From: an uncultured Anaerofilum sp.
GTDB taxonomy: Bacteria > Bacillota > Clostridia > Oscillospirales > Ruminococcaceae
Assembly: GCA_944385935.1 (NCBI GenBank)
Contig: CALWZC010000002.1
Location: 1-64,000 of the forward strand
DNA length: 64,000 nt
Reading direction: 5' to 3'
Position numbers and translations under genes: made by a program. Below, in pieces: positions 1-8,224 of the stretch. Each line of letters opens with the position of its first letter. The stretch's first letter is position 1. Under the pieces are notes generated by a model. It searched no databases, was not told where the DNA came from, and was given only the letters and a program-made list of their open reading frames with translations.

Positions 1-76
1 TGGTGGAAGTTACAGGGCTCGAACCTGTGACCCTCTGCTTGTAAGGCAGATGCTCTCCCAGCTGAGCTAAACTTCC
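1..76 (-). tRNA. tRNA-Val (anticodon TAC)
   Basis: Read on the minus strand this is a full cloverleaf. The 7-bp acceptor stem GGAAGTT/AACTTCC is followed by discriminator A and an encoded CCA at the very edge of the window. The anticodon loop CTTACAA gives TAC, which decodes GTA (Val). The TTCGA T-loop is present. It lies 5 nt downstream of tRNA-Gly, so both should be cut from one transcript. Confidence 0.96.
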
Positions 77-81
77 ACGCA

Positions 82-157
82 TGGAGCGGGTTACGAGGCT
101 CGAACTCGCTACCTCCACCTTGGCAAGGTGGCGCTCTACCAGATGAGCTAAACCCGC
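82..157 (-). tRNA. tRNA-Gly (anticodon GCC)
   Basis: Minus-strand cloverleaf with acceptor stem GCGGGTT/AACCCGC, discriminator T and encoded CCA. The anticodon loop TTGCCAA gives GCC (Gly). It is the first gene of a two-tRNA unit with tRNA-Val and is preceded by a good promoter at 189-217. Confidence 0.96.
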
Positions 158-188
158 ATGTATTCGCCGCTGCGTTTGGCGTGACATT

Positions 189-217
189 ATAATATCATAC
201 AGATAGGTATTTGTAAA
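189..217 (-). promoter_or_regulatory. Sigma-A-type promoter of the tRNA-Gly/tRNA-Val unit
   Basis: On the minus strand, TTTACA (217-212) and TATTAT (194-189) are separated by 17 nt, about 30 nt before the tRNA-Gly 5' end. Confidence 0.75.
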
Positions 218-321
218 GTGTTTTTCAAGAGTTTTTTACAAATTGGTAAATTCCATTGATTTTTTCCATATTCTTCAAAATTTTTATTTTTTTTGCATAT
301 CAATTCTTCTTTACATATAAC

Positions 322-372
322 AAAAAGCCTATGTAGAAAGGAGGAACACTCCCCTTTCTACATAGGCTTTTT
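322..372 (-). terminator. Intrinsic terminator after the PEBP gene
   Basis: Inverted repeat AAAAAGCCTATGTAGAAAG with its complement around a 13-nt loop, ending in a T-run. It lies just past the stop codon of the PEBP gene and would also stop transcription from the other side. Confidence 0.85.
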
Positions 373-378
373 ACAAAT

Positions 379-882
379 TTAATTGCGGTATACTCCTTTT
401 AGGGTATACTGGTCAAGGATGTGGCCTTCCATTTTGCGGAACATTTCATGGAACATAAAACCATTTTCCAAATCTAGCAAACAATCCAAAGCGTATACAT
501 GCAACTCATAGGTATGGGGCTCGTTGGGAGGTGCCATACCACCATAGCAAGCAGAAAGTTCTTTGCTTTGGTTGCCCCCTTGCATACTAATCCAACTGTT
601 CAAGCCCTGCACAAAATCTGTTGCATTCTGGCTCTCATTTTCTTCTAAGGTAGTGCGAGTGATATTTGCTGCTACCCAATGTACCCAAGAGAAACCACCA
701 CTAATGGGGCAAGCATCTTTGTCCTCCAAAAATATTGCAAAACTTTTTGTTCCCTCAGGAGCATCTTCAATCTGCAAAGGTAAAGAATAGCTAGGCACAC
801 CATTTTCATTAAAGTGTTTGCCATGCTTACCATATTTATCCTCAATTACACCTTCTACAATACCATGACTAAAAACTTTCAT
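379..882 (-). CDS. YbhB/YbcL family Raf kinase inhibitor-like (PEBP) protein
   Basis: This 167-residue protein has the size and motifs of bacterial phosphatidylethanolamine-binding-like proteins: an acidic DKDAC segment near residue 54 and the HWVAANI ligand-pocket strand just after. Bacterial members are small cytosolic or periplasmic proteins whose ligands are mostly unknown. There is no signal peptide, so it is probably cytosolic. The start has a strong AAGGAGG ribosome site. The gene has its own promoter at 929-957 and follows an HxlR-type regulator on the same strand. An inverted repeat beside its promoter suggests that regulator controls it (inference). The family call is firm; the role is not. 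Confidence 0.93.
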   Translation of the reverse strand: MKVFSHGIVEGVIEDKYGKHGKHFNENGVPSYSLPLQIEDAPEGTKSFAIFLEDKDACPISGGFSWVHWVAANITRTTLEENESQNATDFVQGLNSWISMQGGNQSKELSACYGGMAPPNEPHTYELHVYALDCLLDLENGFMFHEMFRKMEGHILDQYTLKGVYRN

Positions 883-928
883 CTATAAAGACCTCCTTAT
901 AAAATATGTCATTGTTGGAAGTGCCTTT

Positions 929-957
929 ATTATATCAACACCTATATGCTCTGTAAA
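929..957 (-). promoter_or_regulatory. Promoter of the PEBP gene
   Basis: Minus strand TTTACA (957-952) and TATAAT (934-929) with exactly 17 nt between them. The upstream edge abuts the inverted repeat at 958-979. Confidence 0.8.
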
Positions 958-979
958 TTACCCACTTTTTTGTGGGTAA
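958..979. promoter_or_regulatory. Perfect 8-bp inverted repeat between hxlR and the PEBP promoter
   Basis: TTACCCAC-N6-GTGGGTAA lies 10 nt past the hxlR stop codon and directly touches the PEBP -35 box. It could be an operator for the HxlR protein or a weak terminator. The lack of a T-tract on the minus strand favours the operator reading, but this is inference. Confidence 0.5.
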
Positions 980-989
980 GGCAATTTTT

Positions 990-1349
990 TTATATGAGCC
1001 CTTTTTCTTTTAGTGCCTGTTCCATGCCATTATTTTTCATATAGGTAATTCCAATTTCCTGCATAATTTTTAATGCATCTAAAATCCGTTCTCCTTGTGG
1101 ACTAGTGAGATAATACTCTGTTTTTAAAGGGTATCCACCAGACACCACTTTATCCACAAATCCAAATTCTGTCAGCTCTTTTAGATGTTCTAACAACATT
1201 TTTTGTGTAATACCTTCAATATCCCGTTCTAGCTTTGCCAAAGTGGTTTTTCCCAATCGCAGCCGCCATAGAATAATGGGCTTCCATTTTCCTTTTATCA
1301 TATCATGAACCAATTCCAAAGGACAGGTATAGGTTTCTCTTAGCTTCAT
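990..1349 (-). CDS. HxlR family winged-helix transcriptional regulator
   Basis: This 119-residue protein opens with the CPL segment typical of the HxlR family (Cys9), followed by KGKWKPIILWRL and a winged helix-turn-helix (about residues 17-90, including GITQKMLLEHLKEL and the wing near YYLT). HxlR regulators bind DNA as dimers, and several sense electrophiles or oxidants through that N-terminal cysteine. The start has a GAGAGGG ribosome site. It sits directly upstream of the PEBP gene, with the inverted repeat at 958-979 between them. No copy of that repeat lies upstream of hxlR itself, so autoregulation is not evident. The effector is unknown. Confidence 0.93.
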   Translation of the reverse strand: MKLRETYTCPLELVHDMIKGKWKPIILWRLRLGKTTLAKLERDIEGITQKMLLEHLKELTEFGFVDKVVSGGYPLKTEYYLTSPQGERILDALKIMQEIGITYMKNNGMEQALKEKGLI

Positions 1350-1380
1350 AAATTTTCCCTCTCTTTTATTATTGTTTAGA

Positions 1381-1418
1381 ATAAGAGCGTACCCAAAAAG
1401 TTTTGGATACGCTCTTAT
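1381..1418 (-). terminator. Terminator-like hairpin after the DegV gene
   Basis: Long near-perfect inverted repeat (ATAAGAGCGTA...TACGCTCTTAT) with a 2-nt loop, between the DegV stop codon and the hxlR start. It would act on the minus-strand DegV transcript. Confidence 0.7.
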
Positions 1419-1444
1419 AGATTTCTAATGGTTGATATCCTAGA

Positions 1445-2284
1445 TTAAAACCCTATCAAAAGCCCTTGATGTTGTGCATAGTAGCTTGTTAGTCCATGGG
1501 TTTTTAGGATGGTCACTTCCACCCCGGGCCACTGCTCTTCTATTTTTAATTTCAACAATTTTGCTCCCACAGGGTTCTGACAGTGGCTAATCACTACAGG
1601 CTTTCCAGTAAGGTCTTTCCTATTTTTCAATTCTTCCAGCAACAGTGTAATACATCTTGCTTCCCCACGGGTTTTATGCAACAGTGCCAGCTCTCCTTTT
1701 TCGCTAGCCATTCCCACTGCACGCATATTCAACTTGGATGCAAGCAAGCCCAACACTTTGTTCATACGTCCGTTTTTTACCAGATTATCAAAACTTGCCA
1801 ATGCAAACAACAAATAGATACTATCGTTGTATTCTTCTGCTTGTTGGCATACCTCCTCAAAGGAAAGCCCCATACCAATAAGTTGGTTTACTTTTTTAGC
1901 AAGCAAAACCATATGCCCACCTGTAGATTTTGTATCAATCACATGGATTTTTTTATCGGGAAATTCCTCTAAAATCATTTCTTTTGCTACCACAGCACTG
2001 TTGTATGTGCCACTTAGGGCACTTGTCATAGCAATAGCGATGCTGCAATCTGCCATGCGGAACTGCTCCGCCCATTCGTCTGGGCTGGGACAAGCTGAGG
2101 AAGAAGGGCCTTGATATGCTTCTAAAGCCTCCATCATAGCTGCAACATTCAAGGTTTCATCATCTATAAATTCATTTTCTCCTGCACGAATTTTTAGCGG
2201 AACAATGCCAAAGGACACATTTTCCACACAGAGCATTCCTTCTTGCAAATCACAAGAACTGTCAGCAATAATTCTCCATGTCAT
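1445..2284 (-). CDS. DegV family fatty-acid-binding protein
   Basis: This 279-residue protein matches DegV family length and motifs: IIADSSCDL at the N-terminus, the TSALSGTYNSA lipid-headgroup loop near residue 87, and VIDTKSTGGHMVLL in the middle. Characterised members of the family (FakB) hand bound fatty acids to the kinase FakA. No FakA-like DAK kinase is encoded in this window, so the partner would be elsewhere. The gene has its own strong promoter (2356-2384) and its own terminator, so it looks monocistronic. Confidence 0.93.
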   Translation of the reverse strand: MTWRIIADSSCDLQEGMLCVENVSFGIVPLKIRAGENEFIDDETLNVAAMMEALEAYQGPSSSACPSPDEWAEQFRMADCSIAIAMTSALSGTYNSAVVAKEMILEEFPDKKIHVIDTKSTGGHMVLLAKKVNQLIGMGLSFEEVCQQAEEYNDSIYLLFALASFDNLVKNGRMNKVLGLLASKLNMRAVGMASEKGELALLHKTRGEARCITLLLEELKNRKDLTGKPVVISHCQNPVGAKLLKLKIEEQWPGVEVTILKTHGLTSYYAQHQGLLIGF

Positions 2285-2355
2285 AGTTGGCCTCCTAAGT
2301 TGTATTTAAAAAAAGTAAAAATAGTTTCTAAAACAAGATATGTTGATATAGTATA

Positions 2356-2384
2356 ATAATAGTATCTGTAAGTAGTTGTGTCAA
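2356..2384 (-). promoter_or_regulatory. Strong promoter of the DegV gene
   Basis: Minus strand consensus TTGACA (2384-2379), 17-nt spacer and TATTAT (2361-2356), about 70 nt upstream of the DegV start. Confidence 0.85.
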
Positions 2385-2467
2385 GAGAATTTGCACAAAT
2401 AACAACTTTCCCAGCCTTCACCCTTTGTATATATTGAAAAAACACAGCCACTATTATAAAATACCAA

Positions 2468-2508
2468 AAAAGCCCCACTATGCCTATCTTAGGACTTAGT
2501 GGGGCTTT
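2468..2508 (-). terminator. Terminator after the AI-2E transporter gene
   Basis: AAAGCCCCACTA and its complement TAGTGGGGCTTT flank a 17-nt loop, about 30 nt past the transporter stop codon. Confidence 0.8.
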
Positions 2509-2535
2509 GTGTATTTTATTGTATGAAATATTATA

Positions 2536-3726
2536 TCATTGCTCTTTTTTTGATGGCTTTGGCAAGGGAACATTTTGCTCTACAGGCTGAATTTTTCCCA
2601 GTTTCACCTGATTGCGCTTTTGTACAGATTCTTTTAGTAGAATATAGCAGGTACTTGCTGTAGGCACACTGAACACCATACCCACAATTCCACCTAAGCC
2701 GCCACCAATGGTAACCGCTGCTAAAACCCACAAGGCGGGCAATCCAACACTTGCACCTACTACACGAGGATAAATCAAATTGCCCTCCACCTGCTGTAAA
2801 ATAATCAAAAATACCACAAATCCCACAGCCTGCCAGAAGTTCACCATCAAAATCATAAAAATTCCTACCGAAGCACCAATGAAAGCACCAACAATCGGAA
2901 TCAAAGCGGTAACACCCACCATGGCTCCCACCATGGGCGCATAAGGCATGCGAAGAAGGGTCATTCCCAGCGCACACAGGCATCCCAAAATTACAGCTTC
3001 TGTACACTGTCCTGCCACATAATTGGAAAAACTATTGTATGCCACTTGACACACATGCAAAATAACACGATATGTTTTTTCTGGCAAAAAGGCTCGCAGT
3101 GTAGCACATATTTGCATAGAAAGTTTTTCTTTTCCAAAAAGAATATAGATAGAAAAAATCAAAGATACCATCAGATTGATGGTGCCATTAAAAATGCCCA
3201 TAACAGCAGAAACAGTGCTATCCACTACTCCCACAGCTCCAGTACTTACAGCATTAAAAATATTTTTGCCCACCTCTTGCCAGTTGATGGTGAGACTTTC
3301 TAGCCAAGTTTGCAAAGAAGGGAACATATCTGCATTATCTGTCACCCATTGTTCTAACCATACCAAAAACTTTGGAATCTCTTTCATCAAAAGCTGAATG
3401 GCATCCATTAATTCAGGCAGCACTAAAGCAACCACTGCACTGAGTACAGCAAAAATAAAGACAAACGCCCCCAGTAAGCTGATGGGTCGGCGCAGGGCCT
3501 GCAATTTGGGATTGTTTGTATTAGGCCACAATTTCCGTTCAATAAAAGACATAGGGATATTTAACACAAATGCCATAATTCCTCCCATAACCAGAGGAAA
3601 AGAAAATCCCCATACCTTTCCCAGTAAAGACAGCACTAGCTCCAAATTATTTGCTGCATAATACAGCACGAAGGCCAAAACCAAAAGAGCAGCGGTTCCC
3701 CTCCATTTTTTGCTGTTATATTCCAT
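2536..3726 (-). CDS. AI-2E family transporter
   Basis: This is a polytopic membrane protein of about 396 residues with the layout of the AI-2E/TqsA/YhhT family. It has two hydrophobic segments at the N-terminus, an amphipathic central stretch, then a cluster of membrane helices with the conserved GxxVGxTALIPIVGAFIG-like segment, and a basic C-terminal tail. Members export small molecules or ions (autoinducer-2, Na+/H+ in some), so the substrate cannot be read from sequence. I chose the ATG at 3726 because GGAGG lies 5 nt upstream; an in-frame ATG at 3738 overlaps that ribosome site. It is divergent from the chemoreceptor gene. Confidence 0.9.
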   Translation of the reverse strand: MEYNSKKWRGTAALLVLAFVLYYAANNLELVLSLLGKVWGFSFPLVMGGIMAFVLNIPMSFIERKLWPNTNNPKLQALRRPISLLGAFVFIFAVLSAVVALVLPELMDAIQLLMKEIPKFLVWLEQWVTDNADMFPSLQTWLESLTINWQEVGKNIFNAVSTGAVGVVDSTVSAVMGIFNGTINLMVSLIFSIYILFGKEKLSMQICATLRAFLPEKTYRVILHVCQVAYNSFSNYVAGQCTEAVILGCLCALGMTLLRMPYAPMVGAMVGVTALIPIVGAFIGASVGIFMILMVNFWQAVGFVVFLIILQQVEGNLIYPRVVGASVGLPALWVLAAVTIGGGLGGIVGMVFSVPTASTCYILLKESVQKRNQVKLGKIQPVEQNVPLPKPSKKEQ

Positions 3727-3817
3727 CCGTTCCTCCATTCTATCCCAACAACCTGCCTGATTTATACAGATTTATGTAGAATATTTCTATAAAATGTAAT
3801 TTTATATCTTTGCTGTT

Positions 3818-3846
3818 ATTCTATCTTTTCCCCTTATAAAAGTCAA
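3818..3846 (-). promoter_or_regulatory. Promoter of the AI-2E transporter gene
   Basis: Minus strand TTGACT (3846-3841), 17-nt spacer and TAGAAT (3823-3818). Confidence 0.75.
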
Positions 3847-4021
3847 GGTTGATACATGCATCCATCAAAACCTTTGATAAAAATGTTTATTTCCACTATT
3901 ACCAGATGTATACACAAATTATTAAAAGAAAAAATTTTGCTCTACAAAACAGCCTCATTTTAATATACATACTGCATAAAATAAATATCATTTTTTATAC
4001 TATTATAACAAAAATAACGCA

Positions 4022-4051
4022 TTGAAAAACCCTGTCGAAATGTAGTATAAT
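4022..4051 (+). promoter_or_regulatory. Promoter of the chemoreceptor gene
   Basis: TTGAAA (4022-4027), 18-nt spacer and TATAAT (4046-4051). This is a housekeeping-type promoter rather than the flagellar sigma-28 pattern often seen with chemoreceptors. It places the transcript start near 4058, which supports the translation start at 4129 rather than the upstream in-frame ATG at 4069. Confidence 0.75.
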
Positions 4052-4128
4052 ACCCTAAGGTTTTCATAGTGTTTTCTATTTTTATCGTAAGATGTTATGG
4101 AATCAAAAAAGTGAGGAGAATATTTTTT

Positions 4129-6141
4129 ATGAGAAAGGTGAAATTATTTTCAAATTCAAAGGAAAAATCACATCGCCAAGGCTCTTTGGTTCATAGTCTT
4201 CTAAAAATTATTGCTATTATTTTTTGTCTTTCCGCAGTAGGTGTTTTTGTTTTTAATAGTTTTATGACCAAAATTTCTGTAGAAGAAAGCACAAAGTCAT
4301 CCATGAAAGAAACTGTACAATATTATAATCTACAACTTTCTAATTGGTTACAAATTCGAGTGCAACAACTACAACTATTGCAACATTCCGTACAACAACT
4401 TTCTGCTTCAGAGCTTACAAGAGAAAACCTACAACCACTTGTGGAAAGCTCCACAGAGTATGCAACGGACTATGGTGTTTTGTCCGACTATGTGGTATTA
4501 CCTGATAAAACTATGATTTCAGGAGATGGTTGGATACCTGATGCAGGGTATGACCCCACGCAAAACGATTACTATACACAAGCTCAAACTACTGATGTTT
4601 ATGTTAGTCAGCCTTATGTGGATGCTAGCACAAAGGATTTTGTTATTACTATTTCTGTGCCACTTACCATCAATGGCCAATTTCATGGAATTGTGGGAAG
4701 AGATGTAAGAATGCAAGAGGTACAGTCCATTCTAACTTCCTATGCCTCAGAGGATGGAAGCTATCTGTATTTGATAGATGGCTCTGGCAGTATTTTAAGC
4801 CATAAAAACCCCAACTTCCAAACATCCGACAGCAAAGCTGTAACCGTTTCAGATGCTGGTCTACCAGTACTTCAAGAGGCATTAAACAAGAATACCTTGT
4901 CTAAAGACTATGATGGTGCTAAAAAATACTATTATGCACAACAAGATTCTCTTAGTGGTTGGATTGTAGGTCTTGTATATCCAGAGAGTATTGTACAACA
5001 GGAGATTTTTCAGCAAGCAAGTGGCAGCCTGGTGATTTTTGCGGCTGCTGTTATAGTTGGCCTTGCTGTGATGGTTGGCATTATGCGTAAAAAATTTGCT
5101 CCTATTGCCCAAATCACACAAGCGGCCCAATTGCTAGAAAATGGAAACTTCAACATTGATGTACAAACAAATTCCAACGATGAACTTGGTGTTTTGTCCA
5201 ATTCTTTCCATCATACGGGTACATATTTACGCACCATCATTTGCGAAATTTCCGAGGTATTGCAGCAGCTTTCTCAGGGCAATTTAAATGTTTCTATTAC
5301 ACAAGAATATCGTGGTGAGTTTGTTGCTGTGGAGCAAGCTATCAATAATATTATTGCTCAGATGAATGAGGTTATCATACAAATTGAAGATACTAGCAAC
5401 CATGTTGCTTCTGGTGCTGCACAAACTGCTGACAATGCCCAAAGTTTGTCTGAAAGCTCTATGAACCAAGCAGAACAGGTGGAGAAAATCTCCAGAGATA
5501 TGAGCCGCATTAAAAACGCTGTAGAGGAAACCACTGCAAGAACTGTCAACACTGGTCTTGTTACACAAGATGTATCCCAAAAGCTGGAAGAAAGCAAAGC
5601 TCGTATGGAACAGATGATGGAAGAGATGTACAAAATCAACCAATCTTCCAGCGAGATTGGAAAAATCATTAAAACCATCGAAGATATTGCTTTCCAAACC
5701 AATATTCTTGCTTTAAATGCAGCAGTGGAGGCAGCACGGGCCGGCGTTGCAGGCAAAGGTTTTGCCGTGGTTGCCGACGAGGTGCGAGAACTAGCAAATA
5801 AATCTGCTCTTGCTGCACAAAACACCACCAAACTAATTGAGACTTCTATCCAAACGGTAAACCGTGGCTCTGAAGTGGCACACCAAACAGAACAAGCATT
5901 GTTGGAGGCTGTTGCCTCTGCCAACCAAGTTGTGGAAGAAACTGAACAAATTGTGGAACTTTCTCAAGCACAAAGTAGAGATTTGGAAGGTATTACCCAA
6001 ACTGTTTCCACCTTCTCCAGTGCAATTCAAACCAACTCCGCCACAGCGGAAGAAAACGCAGCTACCAGTGAAGAAATGGCAGGACAGGCGCAAATTTTGC
6101 AAAGTTTGCTAGAGAAATTTACAGTAAAATCTGTATTTTAA
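4129..6141 (+). CDS. Methyl-accepting chemotaxis protein with periplasmic Cache domain
   Basis: Transmembrane chemoreceptor of 670 residues from the ATG at 4129, which has AGGAG upstream. TM1 is at about residues 23-45. An extracytoplasmic sensor of the double-Cache type follows (about 48-295; DYYTQA and [10 protein letters not shown] are typical Cache strands). TM2 is at about 299-320, then a HAMP linker and a long coiled-coil signalling domain. The hairpin tip is recognisable at about residues 518-550 ([20 protein letters not shown]). The C-terminus has no CheR-docking pentapeptide. Cache domains of this type often bind amino acids or carboxylates, but the ligand is unknown. No other che or flagellar genes are in the window. 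Confidence 0.95.
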   Translation: MRKVKLFSNSKEKSHRQGSLVHSLLKIIAIIFCLSAVGVFVFNSFMTKISVEESTKSSMKETVQYYNLQLSNWLQIRVQQLQLLQHSVQQLSASELTRENLQPLVESSTEYATDYGVLSDYVVLPDKTMISGDGWIPDAGYDPTQNDYYTQAQTTDVYVSQPYVDASTKDFVITISVPLTINGQFHGIVGRDVRMQEVQSILTSYASEDGSYLYLIDGSGSILSHKNPNFQTSDSKAVTVSDAGLPVLQEALNKNTLSKDYDGAKKYYYAQQDSLSGWIVGLVYPESIVQQEIFQQASGSLVIFAAAVIVGLAVMVGIMRKKFAPIAQITQAAQLLENGNFNIDVQTNSNDELGVLSNSFHHTGTYLRTIICEISEVLQQLSQGNLNVSITQEYRGEFVAVEQAINNIIAQMNEVIIQIEDTSNHVASGAAQTADNAQSLSESSMNQAEQVEKISRDMSRIKNAVEETTARTVNTGLVTQDVSQKLEESKARMEQMMEEMYKINQSSSEIGKIIKTIEDIAFQTNILALNAAVEAARAGVAGKGFAVVADEVRELANKSALAAQNTTKLIETSIQTVNRGSEVAHQTEQALLEAVASANQVVEETEQIVELSQAQSRDLEGITQTVSTFSSAIQTNSATAEENAATSEEMAGQAQILQSLLEKFTVKSVF

Positions 6142-6157
6142 ATCTATTTTTCAATAT

Positions 6158-6203
6158 AAAAAACACCAAAGACATTGCACAGAGCATGTCTTTGGTGTTT
6201 TTT
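6158..6203 (+). terminator. Terminator of the chemoreceptor gene
   Basis: AAAACACCAAAGACAT and its complement ATGTCTTTGGTGTTTT around a short loop, followed by T residues, 16 nt past the stop codon. Confidence 0.85.
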
Positions 6204-6334
6204 ATTACTGCACTTCTTAGAAGGAGAATTTTCATAGGAATATTAAAAAACTCCCGCTTTGGCTAGCTCTTGTTAAAGCTATACAAAGATACTTTTTATT
6301 AACTATAGCACTACAAGTATTTCTTTATATGGGT

Positions 6335-8200
6335 TTAATCATCAAAATAAAACAATTTCCCTTTTGCCCGGAATGGAAGTCTTTTTCCTTTTGGAAGAAG
6401 AAACGCATGTTCATGTTTTATATGTAGCCGTTCCTCAATTTCACCATCTGTAATAATAAGAATGGGGCCATCTTTGGGAAAGTCTTTTGCATTTTCCAAT
6501 ACATCAATGGCCGGCTGTAAAACAGTTCCTCCACGGCCTTTTACAGCAACCCTGCCTGCAATATCTTCTGGTGATACATATCCTATGTCATATGCAGCTG
6601 CATCACAAAAAACTACCCTTGCAAAGGGAACATCATGTGCAACAGAATAACTTGCGATTGTTCCAAGTGCTTTGCCAATGGTTTTTGCACTCATAGAACC
6701 AGAAGTATCTATAACAACGCCAAAAGTACCACTGTCAATAGAAGTATCTAGTGGACAATATCGGGGACGAGGGATGTTGGGTGTAGCTGCTTGCCTTCTA
6801 CTTGGCCTTGCATAACTTCTATGTTTTTCCAATGGTGCAAAATAAATATCAAACCAATTTGCTAACTCTACATCCCAAGGAATAGGCGGCATTGATAAAG
6901 AGCGAATTTCTTCAATAAGCCCTGCTGGAATCAATCCGCGGCCTGTTGACTGGTGATATTCCAACCCTTGAGCAAGTGCACTTTTGCAAAAATCGTCCAG
7001 TGAAGTGCTATCCTTTCCATCATAAATCCCCTTCCCCATGATGTCCCCTTTTCCAAAGCCACGGAAGGTATTCATCTTTTCATATTTTTTAATATTACTC
7101 AAAAGCAAATCATAGATAGATTCAGCAGACAATCCGGCTAAATCAGGGTCGTATAACAATCCATCTTTTGGCATCATACCAATTTGCATTTCAACAAGCC
7201 AACCATTGATGACAAAATCACAGGCAACATTCCAAAGATATGGATTACGACCATTACAGCGATTATGATGTTGAAGTCCTGCATGAAGATATTCGTGTGC
7301 TAATATAAACTTCCATTCCTCAGAACCGTATATATTAGTGGGATTCAGATAGATTTCTCCATTAACAACATTAATGGCAGCAACATGTATATCATTTTTA
7401 CTGCAATAAAAGTAGTCCTCAATAATATTAAAATGAGAAGCTAACCCACCAAGAAGAGGATAGTGGTCAATAAACCACTTGGCTGCTATTTGGGCTTTTG
7501 AAAGACTGTTGTATCGTTTGTAACTATGTCCCCCAGCCTCACTCACTGTTTTTGATACAGAATAGGCTAAAGCGATAGTAAACTCATGTGAAAATCTATT
7601 GTATTGATTTTTATCTTTATTGTAGATGTTTGGCGTTTCCAATCCCTTCATATCACAGCTACCTACAGCCGCTGTTCCATAATAATTTTGCTGGGGTGAT
7701 ATATTTTGCTCCAAGAGGTGTTGATAGATTTTTACTTCATCACTTAGGCTACCGCCGATGAAACTTGTCCCTTCTTTGTAAATGGGCTGACCAAATTTTA
7801 TATCCATCAGAAACTTGGTAATGTAAATATCACAAGCCATATTCCAAAGTTGAATATTACAATCAACCTTTTTTTCGGATGTACCATCATTCTTTGTAAT
7901 AAGATATCCGGGCATTTTATCAGAATCAAAATGCCCAAAAGCAAGGTGCAGCACATTGTGGGCCAGTACATATAGCCATTGTCTTGGTGATAGGGAATAA
8001 TCAACATTTGCTTTAATTATTTCATCCGAGTAAACAATAGCCATTGTATTCGTGCCAATTTCATTTTTGGTGGCATAGAGTATCCTTGGCAAACAGTTCC
8101 CAAACAAGGAATGGTTTGATATTAGATTTATACCTGATTCTAAGTTTTCTCTGTTAATATCTTTTTGGGATTTCTTTTTTTCTTTTCTTTTGTTTGCCAA
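6335..8200 (-). CDS. VWA-like protein with duplicated metallopeptidase-like N-terminal region (DUF2201 type)
   Basis: This 621-residue protein has two related N-terminal modules. Module 1 has HNVLH at residues 81-85 and LWNMACDIYI at 118-127. Module 2 has HEYLH at 302-306 and LWNVACDFVI at 322-331. Only module 2 keeps the zinc-metallopeptidase HEXXH signature; in module 1 the catalytic Glu is Asn. The C-terminus is a von Willebrand A fold (about 490-620) with an intact metal site: DTSGS at 497-501, a GGT threonine near 558 and TDG near 584. DUF2201-type proteins usually have one peptidase-like region, so this one is long. The start is TTG at 8200 with AGGGGG 9 nt upstream. It lies 24 nt downstream of a MoxR ATPase gene on the same strand, and the pair probably works as an AAA+/VWA remodelling unit. 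The substrate is unknown. Confidence 0.85.
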   Translation of the reverse strand: MANKRKEKKKSQKDINRENLESGINLISNHSLFGNCLPRILYATKNEIGTNTMAIVYSDEIIKANVDYSLSPRQWLYVLAHNVLHLAFGHFDSDKMPGYLITKNDGTSEKKVDCNIQLWNMACDIYITKFLMDIKFGQPIYKEGTSFIGGSLSDEVKIYQHLLEQNISPQQNYYGTAAVGSCDMKGLETPNIYNKDKNQYNRFSHEFTIALAYSVSKTVSEAGGHSYKRYNSLSKAQIAAKWFIDHYPLLGGLASHFNIIEDYFYCSKNDIHVAAINVVNGEIYLNPTNIYGSEEWKFILAHEYLHAGLQHHNRCNGRNPYLWNVACDFVINGWLVEMQIGMMPKDGLLYDPDLAGLSAESIYDLLLSNIKKYEKMNTFRGFGKGDIMGKGIYDGKDSTSLDDFCKSALAQGLEYHQSTGRGLIPAGLIEEIRSLSMPPIPWDVELANWFDIYFAPLEKHRSYARPSRRQAATPNIPRPRYCPLDTSIDSGTFGVVIDTSGSMSAKTIGKALGTIASYSVAHDVPFARVVFCDAAAYDIGYVSPEDIAGRVAVKGRGGTVLQPAIDVLENAKDFPKDGPILIITDGEIEERLHIKHEHAFLLPKGKRLPFRAKGKLFYFDD

Positions 8201-8224
8201 GATAGATTCCCCCTTTTGCCCAAA

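Larger units (their letters stand above)
3727..4128. other. Divergent intergenic region between the transporter and chemoreceptor genes
   Basis: This 400-nt AT-rich region carries two outward promoters (3818-3846 minus, 4022-4051 plus). Between them (about 3850-4020) I see no gene, RNA structure or repeat. Confidence 0.7.

Noticed and set aside
2281-2478. 65-codon minus-strand frame upstream of the DegV gene
   Set aside because: It starts inside the terminator of the transporter gene, contains the DegV promoter, and encodes a low-complexity Tyr/Ile-rich peptide.
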